Below, one piece after another: positions 37,401 to 48,896 of a stretch of 64,000 bases of DNA. Source of the DNA: Eopsaltria australis (Eukaryota; Chordata; Aves; Passeriformes; Petroicidae). Positions within the stretch are counted from its first letter, which is position 1, and each line of letters begins with the position of its first letter. The notes beneath the pieces were generated by a model. The model saw nothing but the letters and a program-made list of their open reading frames with translations. It ran no database searches and was not told the origin of the DNA. Made by a program: the position numbers and the translations under genes. The stretch is from assembly GCA_034509425.1 (NCBI GenBank), contig JAVTVJ010000220.1:3665501-3729500 (forward strand), written 5' to 3'.

Positions 37401-38929
37401 AAAGGTTATCCTACCCCAAAATGTCCGAGAATTGCGGAAAATTACGCTCACAGCAGGTCCTACACCCGTCCCACTCATGGGTCTCATTTCCCAGGTACTT
37501 GTAAGGCTCCTGTCTCCTGGGGGGCTGCAGCCCGCAGGATTCCTGTAAAAGGGCTCCAAACCCACGGAGCTTTTCTGTCCTGTGAGCCAAGCAGAGCAGA
37601 GCAGGCTGCCAGCCCTGCTCCCAGCCAGGTCTGACACCTCCAGCTCCAGCCCCCAGCTCCCAGGGTCTGGATGTGAGCACACAGGGAGGGGTGGCACAGC
37701 CACGGCCGCCTCCCCCTCTGATGAAGTGTGGGGAGAAGATGCAGCCTGCAGGACGCTTGGCCAGAGTACAGAGAGGGGAAAGAGAAAAAGTCATGGTGGA
37801 GAGGCTCAGTTCCCACGCAAGGAGGAAGAGGAGACACCTCTGCATATTCCCTGGGTAGGGCAGCTCTGGCCACAGTGCACAGCACCCTGGGGAGTGGGAC
37901 CCTTGGGGTGTTGAGAATAGGTTTGTTAATGGGTCTCCCAGGGGTTGATGGATTTAATGGGTGAAGTAAGCCTGCTTTTATTTATTTTATTTTTTTGGCA
38001 GCTGCTGCAAGTGGAATTTTATGCATTTTTCTGGCTGTTAGTGCTTGTCTGGGCTATTTAGATGTTGAGCTACACTTGCTTCCTTCATTGTGGACGTTTT
38101 TTTCAGAGCAGCTGAGACACCTGCAATGGCACATTGTGGTACACTTCCATTTATAAAACAATCTGGTTTAGAAATGAGCTCTGAGATGGTTATTAAGAGC
38201 TGTGAGAGCAGTGTTTGAGCAGAAGCTCAGCACTGGGTTACAGATGTAAGCTTTGTTATACTCAGTCCAGTGACCTGTTAGCCCCACAACACCTTGTCTG
38301 CCCAGGGTTGGAGTGGGGAGCTATGAATATCTGTACCTGTGAGTGCTGCAGACCTCATTTCCCCTGTCTCTTTGATATTCTTTTCTATTCTGCTGCTTTT
38401 TCTGTTCTTGCTTTTATCATTATCAAGGCGTTTATTTGTGTTTCTGCTGCTGGGTTGACACTTACATTACACAAATTAAGTATAACTGGGATACATTGCT
38501 CAGCCTTTGGCATGACCAGGTCTCCTTCAGGCCAGTGAACCTTTTGGTAGATAAACAACACTCCTTGATTTTAGGCCTCAATTAAATCCCAATGTTTGAG
38601 ACTTTAACTGACACTTTGCATGATTTTCTTCCCTCTTAATTTCTCTGAAATCTCTGCTACTGGATACAGCTTTTTGTACTATGAGAAACAAACTGACTTC
38701 TTCCTGCTGATAATCCGTGAAGAACCTGTTCTGATAAGAGGCAAAACCTTCCCTTTCATTTCCTTATAACCATCCTAGGACCAAAATGTTCCGTGCAAAG
38801 TGAATGAGGACATTAGAAGTTAAACATTTGCTAATATAAATCAATTCAGCTCTATATGTATAAAGCTTTGCTCTAGGCACAGAGCTGGTCTGGAGCAATA
38901 TTTCATTTTTGTTATAATCTCCCCCTATA
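34481..38929. other. Unique non-coding DNA with a 180-codon frame and a GC-rich patch
   Basis: No gene is recognised. The longest frame in the window not caused by repeats lies on the + strand at 35037-35579 (180 codons). Its product has hydrophobic patches and a poly-Phe run made by T-rich DNA, and no domain I recognise. At 37400-37900 GC content and CpG count rise ('TGTCCGAGAATTGCGG', 'CACGGCCGCC'). As a result five or six overlapping frames of 97-144 codons open on both strands, which argues for composition rather than coding. Confidence 0.5.
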
Positions 38930-39085
38930 ATTCAATTCCTCTCACCTTGCAATACTTTTGCTGCTCTCTGCTGAATCCTCTCCAACTTGTCACTGTTTTT
39001 CCCACCATCAGTTTCCCAGAGCCCAGACTGGGCTGGGTACTGAGGGTCTGCCAGCCTCTCCCAGGTGTGGTTTGGCCTCTTGGCC
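38930..39085 (-). mobile_element. Doubtful ancient CR1 LINE relic
   Basis: The phrase 'TGCTGCTCTCTGCTGAATCC' followed by 'TCTCCAACTTGTCAC' parallels the CR1 reverse-complement wording 'TTGCTCTTCTCTGGACTC' and 'TCTCCAATTTGTCCAC'. A little further on, 'AGAGCCCAGACTGGGCTGGG' and 'TACTGAGGGTCTGCC' could be the decayed 'CCAGAACTGGACACAGTACT' and 'GAGGCC' section. The match fades after about 150 bases. It may be coincidence. Confidence 0.35.
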
Positions 39086-41778
39086 AGGTGAGGCCAGATC
39101 ACAAAAGCAGCCTGACTTTTCTCTGCTTTGTGCCTGAAAGGTCTTTCTGAAGGAAAACATCTCTCAACAGAATCACCTTTTCTGCTACCTCATCATCTTG
39201 CACATTCTTAGCCAGGGTGAAACATCCATAAATCTCTTCTTCCTATCAAGATTTCTCCCTGGCTCCCTTTCTGAGACTGTGGGATGGTTTATAAATACAT
39301 GAATCCATAGATAATTTTTCCACTCCTCTTGGTAAATATCAGAAGAGAGTGCATATTTACCTCCAGACTAGGCAGTAATGTCAGCTGGCAGTCGTGGTCT
39401 GTATCTGCTGCTTCAATAAAGGCTGAGAAGGCAGAGTCACATCTATAGAGTTATAGGAAAAGTTAATTGCCTTTTCTGACATTATGAGTGCAGTGACACC
39501 CAAAATAAAAGCTCTACTGAAAATTTATATTTTCTCAGTCAGAACACTTAAGAAATTGCTGTGACATTATGACCTTGTAGTGGAATAATGGTCTGGAAGA
39601 CTGTCTTCCCTCTGCTGTTATGCACCATTGAATGCTACTGATTTTCATAGTTAATCATAAACGCTTGCCCTAAGTTAATTGATGTCCTCATTATGTCATA
39701 CTTAACTGCAGCTTAGGAGAGTTTTTTGCCATTAACTTCTACACCAGTTAGCCTTACAGCATCAAGCAGCAGTAAAAATGAAGAAAGGATCCCCAAAACA
39801 AATTGACCATCGCTGTGACCACCACATCACCATTTAAATTTGTAAAGGTCAGAAGGAAATGTTCCCTTCAGCCTGCACATTTCTCACTCTGCACATTTCA
39901 TGAATGCCACAAGCTAGAGTGATCTTCACAGACACCTGGAGGCTGTAATTAGCAGCAAACCAGTGACTGCCCACCAGTGCCAGTCCAAGTGCTACACTTT
40001 GGGGCTTAGTGTCTGCAAATGCCAAAGAGATGAGGTTTCCACATGAAACTCAGGAGTTTTGGAGCAGTCTAAGAGACATTGGTGCTATTGTGATAAAGCT
40101 TCAGCTCCTCACTCTGCAGCTCGTTTGCAGGGCTCTGGAACTCAAGGCTGAGACTGTAATTCCCACTGCTTGGGCTGTGAAGATTTAAGGAAAGGTGAAT
40201 ATTTCTCTACCTGGAATGACAGATTTTGAGGTGGAAGGTGAAAGAAGCTTTAGAACGGGATCATGGCTACGGCAGAAAATAAGCAGACATCTGGTTCTAG
40301 TTTTTAACCCCCCCTATTTCTTCCAACACCACTTTTTATGGCAGTAATTAAACTACTGCTGTAAAGTTCAGTCGGGTGCACTCATTTCTCATGACATGAG
40401 ATGTGGACCCTCCATTCCCAGTGCTCCCAGTGTCCCGGCCTGCCTTGCTGGGACAGCCACCAAGGAGCTTCCTGCTCCAGAGCCACGTTGGCCAACCCTC
40501 CTACCCATGGCTTACTTCTGCTCCTTCCTGTTTTATTCACCTCTTAATCCTAGTTAAAAGCTATTCAAAGGTTTGATCTTTGCAAGCATTTCACCCGAGG
40601 CACGATTCCATCTCAAACCTTAATCCCAATAATCTTGGAAACCAACCTGTCTGACTGACCTTCTGAAAACATCCCCTGTGTAAGGAGATGACAGGGACAC
40701 TGCAGATCAGCTTCCTTATGAACACCTGATGCTTCCACAGGGGGCTCAGCAGAGATCCTGGCCCAAGGCTTCCCAGCAGAAATTCCACGTGGTTACCCCG
40801 CAGATAGCCAAAATTGCATTTTGAGCTGTTGCATCAGGGTATCGTCTATCACTAACGTTATCTTTCAAAATTCCCAGCCTTACACATCATGGTGTGTCAT
40901 GTCTGGTGAAAAGCAATACTTGATTTGACTGATGTGCTGTAACTGGGGTGAACTTATTACTCATGATGAGCCTATTAGTCATATTGCATCTGCCTCAGCA
41001 TGGGGAGGTTCCCGTGTGAGTACAAGCTGTAACTCCTGTGTGTAAAGTGCAGCTGAGATAACCCTGCCTTTGCAACAGGCATCTTCAGTTTTCAACTGGC
41101 TGATATAGAATATTTCAATGAATGCCCTGTTTGTTAAGGTATCCCAAATAAACCCACCAGAACAGGAACCATGAAGTCAAGCTACGAATCTTTCATCAGA
41201 GGCTGTTAGCAGGAAATGTATGAATCTAGTGACACTGGCCTTGTCATCCTTGTGGTTTAAAACACCCCACTATAATAGGAAATGTCAGCCACAAGGGTAT
41301 GGTTTGTGATTTCAGGGTGTCTTTGCTCAAAAGAAAATTAGGCTGGGTTTAGTGGATTAAGCATTTTGCCACAGGGATGTCGGGAAACAGCTGAAGGAAA
41401 AATCCAGCCCTGTCTGGAGGACTAGTTCCATTTCTGAAAACACATTTCTGGGAATCTGGGACTACCATCAATGATTCTTTTTTTTTTTTTAAGCTTTATC
41501 CTAGGCCCTTCCCAGCTGGGATATCAGCAGGTTGTCAGAGGAATATGTATTACAATTCTGTGGATATGTGCTGAGCCCAAACTAAGATGTTCCAATGGTT
41601 AACTAGCACTGGTTAAAAGAAGATTATTATTTTTCCATTTTATTTGTCTGAATTTGATATCCAGCTGGCAATTTTTGACTGTGGGGAAGCTGAACCATTA
41701 CCACATACCTGTGGATCACACTTTTCAGTAGGGAAGGGAAGCAAGTAGAGAGGAAGAGGGTGCTGTCTGGATGTTTGT
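39086..41778. other. Unique non-coding DNA; possible conserved block 39440-39900
   Basis: No gene is recognised. The longest frames are only about 65 codons. From about 39440 to 39900 the sequence is repeat-free and AT-rich, with words such as 'CATAGTTAATCATAAACGC' and 'TAAGTTAATTGATGTCC' that are typical of conserved non-coding elements. This is an impression only. A (T)13 run lies at 41478-41490. Confidence 0.3.
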
Positions 41779-41853
41779 ATTTTATTTTATTTTATTTTAT
41801 TTTATTTTATTTTATTTTATTTTATTTTATTTTATTTTATTTTATTTTATTTT
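41779..41853. repeat. Perfect (ATTTT)15 pentanucleotide microsatellite
   Basis: Exactly 75 bases made of 15 uninterrupted ATTTT units (AAAAT on the other strand), flanked by 'TGTTTGT' and 'GGTAAAAAC'. Long pure tracts of this kind are prone to slippage, so allele length probably varies between individuals. The same motif underlies intronic repeat-expansion loci in mammals, which shows the class can expand; nothing here shows an effect in this genome. Confidence 0.98.
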
Positions 41854-44800
41854 GGTAAAAACTCCCACAGTCTTGTCTCTAAACAACAGAGATTTATACA
41901 ACTGTGTACAAAGAGCTGTTCAGCACCAGCCTCTCACAAAAGGTACCTGATTTGACTGGATGGCACCTGGTTGGAAAGCAGCACTCACACTGTGCATGAT
42001 CAATCCTTTTCAGCTGCCCCCTAAGAGGATTTGTGCCATTTTCCTCTGGCCAGCACTCTCACAGGAGCTCAGCTCTTTCTCTCCGGGGCAAGACAGGCCA
42101 TTAACACTCATCCTACCAGGAAACTTGTGTGGTTCAGTATCAGGTTCTGCTGCTGGAAGTTTTGAGCTGGCTTGGTCATCTAAAAACCTTTGAAAAGAGG
42201 CATCTGTGAAAGGCTAAACTTCACCCTAGTGCTGATTGCTTTCAAAATTTTTGCAGAAGACATCACTGCTTGCACTCCTCAGAAATCATAATATTAAACG
42301 AATGTAAAATCATCTACCAGCAACTCTGTGCTGTTGTCCCTTATATGATTTACTCTCCCCAGTCATAGATCCACCTCTTAGTCATTTAGGGACTGATGTA
42401 AAGCCCATCCCAATGATTAGAAAGTTTTCTATTATCTCACCTGGCTTTAGATGAGGTCATCAAATTTTGATCTTGCTGCTGTTCAGGCCACTGGAAAAAC
42501 CCTTTTTGATTTGAGGGAGGCTGGATTAAGGTTTCCTATTGTGCTGGGGAGGGCTTCATTTCTGTGATGCAATGTGACCTTTTCTTTTTAGAACTTGATC
42601 TTTAGCTCTGCAGACTTGGCAATTCCAAGTCAGTGAGACAAGTTCATCCTCTCCCTATTTTATGAGGCCATCTGGGAGGATGTTGCACTCATAAGCACTA
42701 CCCCTGTAACAGCTCCATCATCTTGAGCTGAAAATTCTTGTGCCAGATATAAATGTGGGGAAACTTTCTCCTGCAGCTCGTGATAAGTGGCTGAACCTGG
42801 CACAGATGATGGGAGGGAGAATCTGCCAGAAAAGCTTTAGAGTGTCTAAAGAGGAGAGAACTTGGATCCTTCTGGTCTTGGAACCAGGTCCCCCTGGTGA
42901 GGTGGGATGTATTTTTCTCCACAAATTGCTTGCTTACCTATCCTGATCAGTGCCAGGATGGTTTTTGTGCACTGCACCCAGGATTTCTTCCTTAATTACA
43001 TCCAACAACCCACTCTACCTCCTTGCTTTATTTAATGAAGAAAAATCATTCCACCTCTTGATCTAACCCTAATTAGGACAGGTGATGGACCTCCTATTTC
43101 CCTAAACCTGTCCTTAGAGCTTTTCCCAGTTGGCACAGCAGCTGCCCTGGTGGAGATTGGTGTAGTTTAACAGCTTTATTTGAGGGGTGTTGATGACACA
43201 CTGGGTGAACTGTTAGCAGGTATCTTTCTGCTTTTTGTTTTGATTCTTATAGTAAAGTTTCCCACCTGGACTCCTGAGGCAGGATGTGTTAAGTCTGGCA
43301 GATTATTCAGACGCTGTGCAGTATTTCAGATAACAGCTCCTCTGTCTTGACTTCACAGATCAGAAAATATGTGCTTTCCTGTGTCAGCTTTAAATCTGAA
43401 AACTTGGACTCATTTCTGAGCCCTGCCAGTGATATCACTAACCCTCAGACAAAGGTGGTTTTTTGGGTGGCAGTCAAGGTGCCATTTCTTATGCTCTGTA
43501 GAGCTCCAGTTCTTGGTTTGGGTCCCCATTCCATCACCATAATTGCAATAAATTATGCTTTTAACTATTTACATTTTGCTTGTTGGGCTATGAGATAACT
43601 GGCACATAGACCAATCTGGTGCCTGTTTTTCAGTGTTTCTTGTAGTAACATATGAAACTGAGGTGAAATTAGCTTTCCCTTCTCAAGGAATCAGAAAATG
43701 GACAAGTCGTATTAGAGCATATTGGTAATTTGAGCAGTTCTTTATCTTTCATAACACTAATCTCGAGACTCTAATGGACTTTTTGGAATGAAGCTTTTGT
43801 ACAAGACCCAGGATTAGAACAAGTTGGAGATTGATGGCAAAAAATGTGGACTGTTTCATAAAATATAGGATTATTATTTGATTTGTATTCCAGCCAGGTT
43901 TTCAAACCATGAAGAATTGAAACTGGCATTGGAGGCTGTTCTGAATATGTAACAAATACTGAATTTATCTGTTGTCCCCATTAGTGAAACAAATGAGGAT
44001 GTTCAGATGCTGCACATCAGTGTGACACTCAGAGAGGATCCTAAAATTGCCATGTGACATTCTAAAGGTGGAAAATGATCAGAAATAATAGGGTTGATTC
44101 TCCAGTTTGAAAAAAACCCAAACAAATGCAGCACAAAAAAATCCTCTTCCTCTCTCCCTTCTAAAAACAAAGCCAAAATTCACCTAGTCAGGAAATCTCA
44201 CGTTTGACAGGATTATTGCATAAATGACAAACTGACAAGTTTTGTCCCTCTTTACTTGTTCCAGCCTCACATTTACTTGCTAATTCATGCAAAGTTTTTC
44301 CAAGTGCTTCGTACTGGAGGATGTTGGCTCTTCTCTGAAAAGCAGTTTCTCAACCAGCCTATTTCCTCCTTCAGACTCTGATCTGGCACGAGAGAGAAAC
44401 TCTGCTTGCTGCAGCCCAGGCCAGAGGCTCTGCAGGAATAAAAGCACAACCTCCCCAGCTGGTGTGAGTGCTGTCTTCTCCATGGCACTCCTGCACCTCT
44501 CTCTTCCTCTGTCACCTCCTTTTATTTCATGCCAATGCACAAGATTTATTCCTGACACAAAGTACAAGGGGGCAAAGAAATTAAGTGCTTAATTTAGGAG
44601 CTGTTAGCAAAATATTTCCAGGGGTAACACTGCTCTGCCAGGCTTCCCATTGCAGACGTTCCTCCCTGCAGCTCTCCAAGGGGCTGGAGGGCCACATTCC
44701 ATTCCCAGCAGAGCCCTGAAGGTCCTGCATCCTCTCAGCCAGGTTGGCCCTACCTGCACAGCCCATCAGCACATTCCTGGCTGGACTTGAGGAGAACCAC

Positions 44801-47800
44801 TTGAAAATGGCTGTAGATAGTCAGTGCCCCTCAGGAATGTGCTAAACAAGCGCCCTCCCCTGCGCTCTGCAGCTGCCTGTGTGCACATCCTGGTTTCCAG
44901 CCAGCCCAGTGGGGAACTGGAGCTCCCTTGACCTGATTTAGATCCCACTTAACTGCCCAAATTTACAGCTGTGAACCAAGAAAAACAGTGATGTGCACTG
45001 GCCACAAAGGCAGGGACTGACAGGCAAAATCAGGCCATCACAGAGGTGTGGACTGATGTCTAATGGCTCACCCCTGCTGTGAGCAATCAGAAACCTTGGT
45101 ATCCCAGTTTTTAGAGATACCCCATCTCTTCCTTATCCTTTCCCCCCACCTTTTTTGTAAAAAACACCCCACAGGTCTGAGATGCACTCCTGATACCTGC
45201 CTTCCTGAGGAAGGTGGATTAGCAATTATATACTTGTTCATGGAACTTCAGCTAAGGGCTTTTCTGCTGGATTTTCCCAAGAATCCTTTCTGTGAGGGTC
45301 ACTCATAACCCAGACTTTTTCTGTTGGATTTCACTGTTTCCTTAAAGCCCTTTGTCCATCCCCCAAGCTGTTAAAGGAGCTATGCTCTCCTGTGTTATTA
45401 CACTGCATTCAATTTCAGGTTTTTTGAGACACTTCAGTTTGGGGACGGGTTGTCCATGAAAAACTGCTGTTCTGCAGTTAATGAATAATCCTTGCTTGAG
45501 AATGAAACCCAGGCTGCAGTACTCCTGACAAAAAACTGGATTAAAGCAGGAGTTTTTCAGTGGCTTTTAAGCAAAAGTCTTTAGTATGGAGATTCTTCAC
45601 ATGGTTTGTTCACATCCTCTGCGTCCTCTAGACAACTTTCTCCATAATTTGGATGCGTCACTTGCATTTGGCAGGACTCTGATGTGGTTTTTCACTCCCC
45701 AGGTCTTGTATTTTCTACGTGTTTAGAGAAAAGTAGGGATGGCACAGAAACAATTTGGTGAGATTCTGCCATATTAAAAACCAGTGTCACATTTCCACCT
45801 TTCACTTCATATTTCTATGTCCAGCTTTTGTCAACAGAGACTCCAGATTCAAATGTGTTAATGGCAATATTTATTTAGCTATCAATGTAACCCTTTGTTT
45901 TTGTAACCTTGGCTTGATCATTAAGATCCCATAGCTAACGAAGTTCAAAATATTTTGTTGTATCAGACAAAGCTAGGAACACAACAACCTGATCAATACC
46001 TTCCAGTGACAGTTTTACTCCAAACCTGTGTTTTGAACATGAACCTTCAAAATATTTTATTGGCCAAGACAAACGGTGTCTGTGCACAGTTATGTTTTTA
46101 CAGTATTTTAATTCCAGTGAATCAGTACAGTAAATATTGATACACTGTTTTGCCTTCAGTATTTTTGGACTTCTGTCAAATTAATTAAATAGTAAATAGC
46201 AGAGTGGATATCCCAGCACACTGTCCTATTAAATGCTAAGCAAGATTAGAATGCCTGATAAAAGGGGTCTTTTTGCTCCTACAAATAAAGGAGGGACATG
46301 GTGTTATACCAGCCTTTGTTGGGATTTCCCAGGTGGTTTTCTGAAGTGAACATTTACTTTGTGTTCTTTAACAGATGAGAAATCTTCACTGCTGTGAATG
46401 CGTGCAACATACTTTTGTAATTATCTTTCCGTCCTTGGTGTTTATTTTCTCCTTTTTCACAGTGGTTCCTCCAATTTAAAGGGTTTTTTTCCTTCTTCTC
46501 CTGCAGACCTGAAAGAGACCCACGTAGGTTGCTAACCTGCATGTGTGGTGGTGTCTGCAGAGTTTGCAGCTGCTGTTTGTCTGCCTGCACGTGTTGCTCT
46601 GGGACATTCTTCAACCACACACGGAGTGAGCTGTCCTCTTATCCTCCTCATTGTCCTTACCCTGTGAAAACCTTTCATGTCTACCTGCAGAGAACACCAA
46701 GCATAGATGGTTTCTGCAGATACCACTGATCTCCCTGCCCTTTGGGGCAGGTTAGGAGGTGTGTGTGCCTCCTCCAGGGCTGGGAGTGAGCCCCGGCAGG
46801 CAGCAGAGGTGCTGCTGCCACAGCCCTCCCTTCTGGGGAGCAAGGCAGCAAAACATGTTGTCTGCAGCATTTTGCTCACTCAGCACTGGCCAGCAAACCC
46901 TGCAGGCTGTTACAGTAGGAGTTCACACTTTCCAGCCTATTTATTGACTGCATTCCTGGCCCTGAAGGCATCTGCTCTAGCAGAGCATGTGAGCAAGGAA
47001 GCGATCGAAATCCATTGTATTGCACGGGCTGGTTTTCAAAGTGCAAGACCTGGGCACCTCCATTTCACTTTCTCATTTATCTGTGCACGTCTTATGTGCT
47101 TATCTTTTGTATTGATTTGCTTCTGAGATTATAGAACTCCAGCTCTGGCTTTGACTCCACAGACTCTGAAGATTTAAGTGCTGTAGTGCCAGGTTTCTGC
47201 AGACTTGCTTTTTTTTCCCCTGTATACTTGGAGAGTCAGTATGTTTCAGCTTTTAGTACAACTTGCAAGCAAAACTGAATCCATATTGGTACTGAAGGAT
47301 GAATTGGCTTTTACTGACAGATACTTAAGCTCACATTCATCACATCTCAGCGTTCCCAAGTACATTTTTTTCGTAAAAACAGATTGAAAGCTTGACCCAG
47401 ATAGACTTCACAAGAAAGTTTGTTGTCACCGGGAACTGCAAACAAATCTCATGGAATATGAAGCAGATTTTAAATAGATGGCAGTCTGTATCAGTAGAGG
47501 TTTGGATAACTGCATTTCAGTATCCTGGATTATCCAATTTCCATGGAGGCTGGGGTACCTGGAAAGCAATCTGCTTTGCAGAAAGGTTATGATAACTTCC
47601 ATGTAGAAGCGTAACAGGGCAAATGCTCCAGTGGATCCAGGTCTTACACAGTGGTTCTCATTAGGAGATACAGTTTGATGTAAGCATTAGGTATGACCTC
47701 TTACAATTCCTGCAGGTCTTAACCCCCTCAGAATTCCTCCTGGTTTAGCAGAGGAGTCTGTGATCCAAATCTGAGTGAAGCTTCCCCTCGCACACAGGAA

Positions 47801-48613
47801 CTCATTCCCCATTGTTCACAGAGAGCAAGGCAAATACCTCTGCAGAGCCTGTTTGAACATGCATGTTCTTACAGAAGGGAGCACAAAGCAGCCTGACATG
47901 GTTTGTTATTTTCTTTTGCAACGTTGGATATGTCTGTGCTCCCTTTCTCATTTTGTTTTCACTGTGTTTCTTTTTCCACATGAACTCATTCAGGAGGGAG
48001 CAGGAGAAGCCCCTCAAAAGAAGGAGGCACAGTGTGTGATGGAGTGACCTTGGGGATTTTGCCCTCGCCACCTCTTGATAAACAGCAAGCAAAATGGATT
48101 TACAAGATTGCAGAAATCATTTCATTTTCTCTCATTTTATCAGCACAGATGGAAAGCAGGGCTGTATCTAATCTCAGTCCAGAATCAGCTGAAGCTGGAC
48201 TAGTAGTGTCTAAAGACAGCAAAGGCAGCAGGCCTATAAATTTACCGAGCTGTAACTTGTGCTGTGTGAGCTAATAAGACAGAGCTTTTCAGTAGTTTAT
48301 GCTTAAGGAAGATCGAGATACAAAGCCATTTATTTTGACATTCCATTTCTTTAAAATACTCCCTAGTCCTGCACCAGATGTTACATTTCCTGGCATTTCT
48401 GGTTTCATGCTTGCTTTAAAATATTTCTTGGAAATACAATCTAACAGGGCCAAAGCCCTGAGTTCTTCCTCAGACAAGGTACATGGGTGAGAGCTTGCCA
48501 ACATCTCACTACCAACCCTATTCAGTAGGATTCACCCAGATGGTCCTGAAGTTTGTACCACAGGCATCTTTTAGCTTTTTCTTTTGGCTTTCTTCCTCTC
48601 TCTCTCCATTGCT
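41854..48613. other. Unique non-coding DNA, no feature recognised
   Basis: About 6.8 kb without a recognisable gene or transposon. Frames up to 139 codons (plus strand 46707-47126, overlapped by a 115-codon minus-strand frame 46879-46532) occur in a locally GC-richer stretch and lack domains. Near 43970-44030, 'GTCCCCATTAGTG' with 'AACAAATGAGGATGTTCAG' faintly recalls a MIR SINE but is too short to call. Confidence 0.55.
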
Positions 48614-48635
48614 ATCATCATCATCTATCATCATC

Positions 48636-48667
<32 letters not shown>

Positions 48668-48896
48668 CACCATCATCATCATCATCTTCTTCTTCTTCTT
48701 CTTCTTCTTCTTCTTCTTCTTCTTCTTCTTCTTCTTCTTCTTCTTCTTCTTCTTCTTCTTCTTCTTCTTCTTCTTCTTCTTCCTTTCTCCTTCTTCTTCT
48801 TCTTCCTTTCTCCTTCTTCTTCTTCTTTTCTTCTTCTTCTTCCTCTTCTTCTTCTTCTTCCTCCTTTCTTGTTCTTTTTTTTTTTTTTTTTTTTTT
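48614..48896. repeat. Composite (ATC)n-(TTC)n-(T)n microsatellite
   Basis: A 283-bp compound simple repeat. Positions 48614-48686 are ATC triplets with a few interruptions (one extra T, two ACC units). Positions 48687-48782 are 32 perfect TTC units (96 bases). Positions 48783-48870 are TTC-rich with CTTT and TCC interruptions. Positions 48875-48896 are 22 thymines. The strand is almost wholly pyrimidine from 48687 on, so triplex (H-DNA) is possible, as known for GAA/TTC tracts. It generates spurious frames of poly-Ser, poly-Phe, poly-Leu, poly-His and poly-Glu on both strands, which are not genes. Confidence 0.98.

Noticed and set aside
43970..44030. Possible MIR relic ('CCCCATTAGTG', 'AAATGAGGATG')
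   Set aside because: Too short and without the neighbouring MIR segments seen at the other candidate sites.
46529..46729. Cysteine-rich short frame (CMCGGVCRVCSCC-like)
   Set aside because: A minus-strand frame of 115 codons overlaps it, there is no signal peptide or known cysteine framework, and TGT/TGC-rich DNA explains the pattern.
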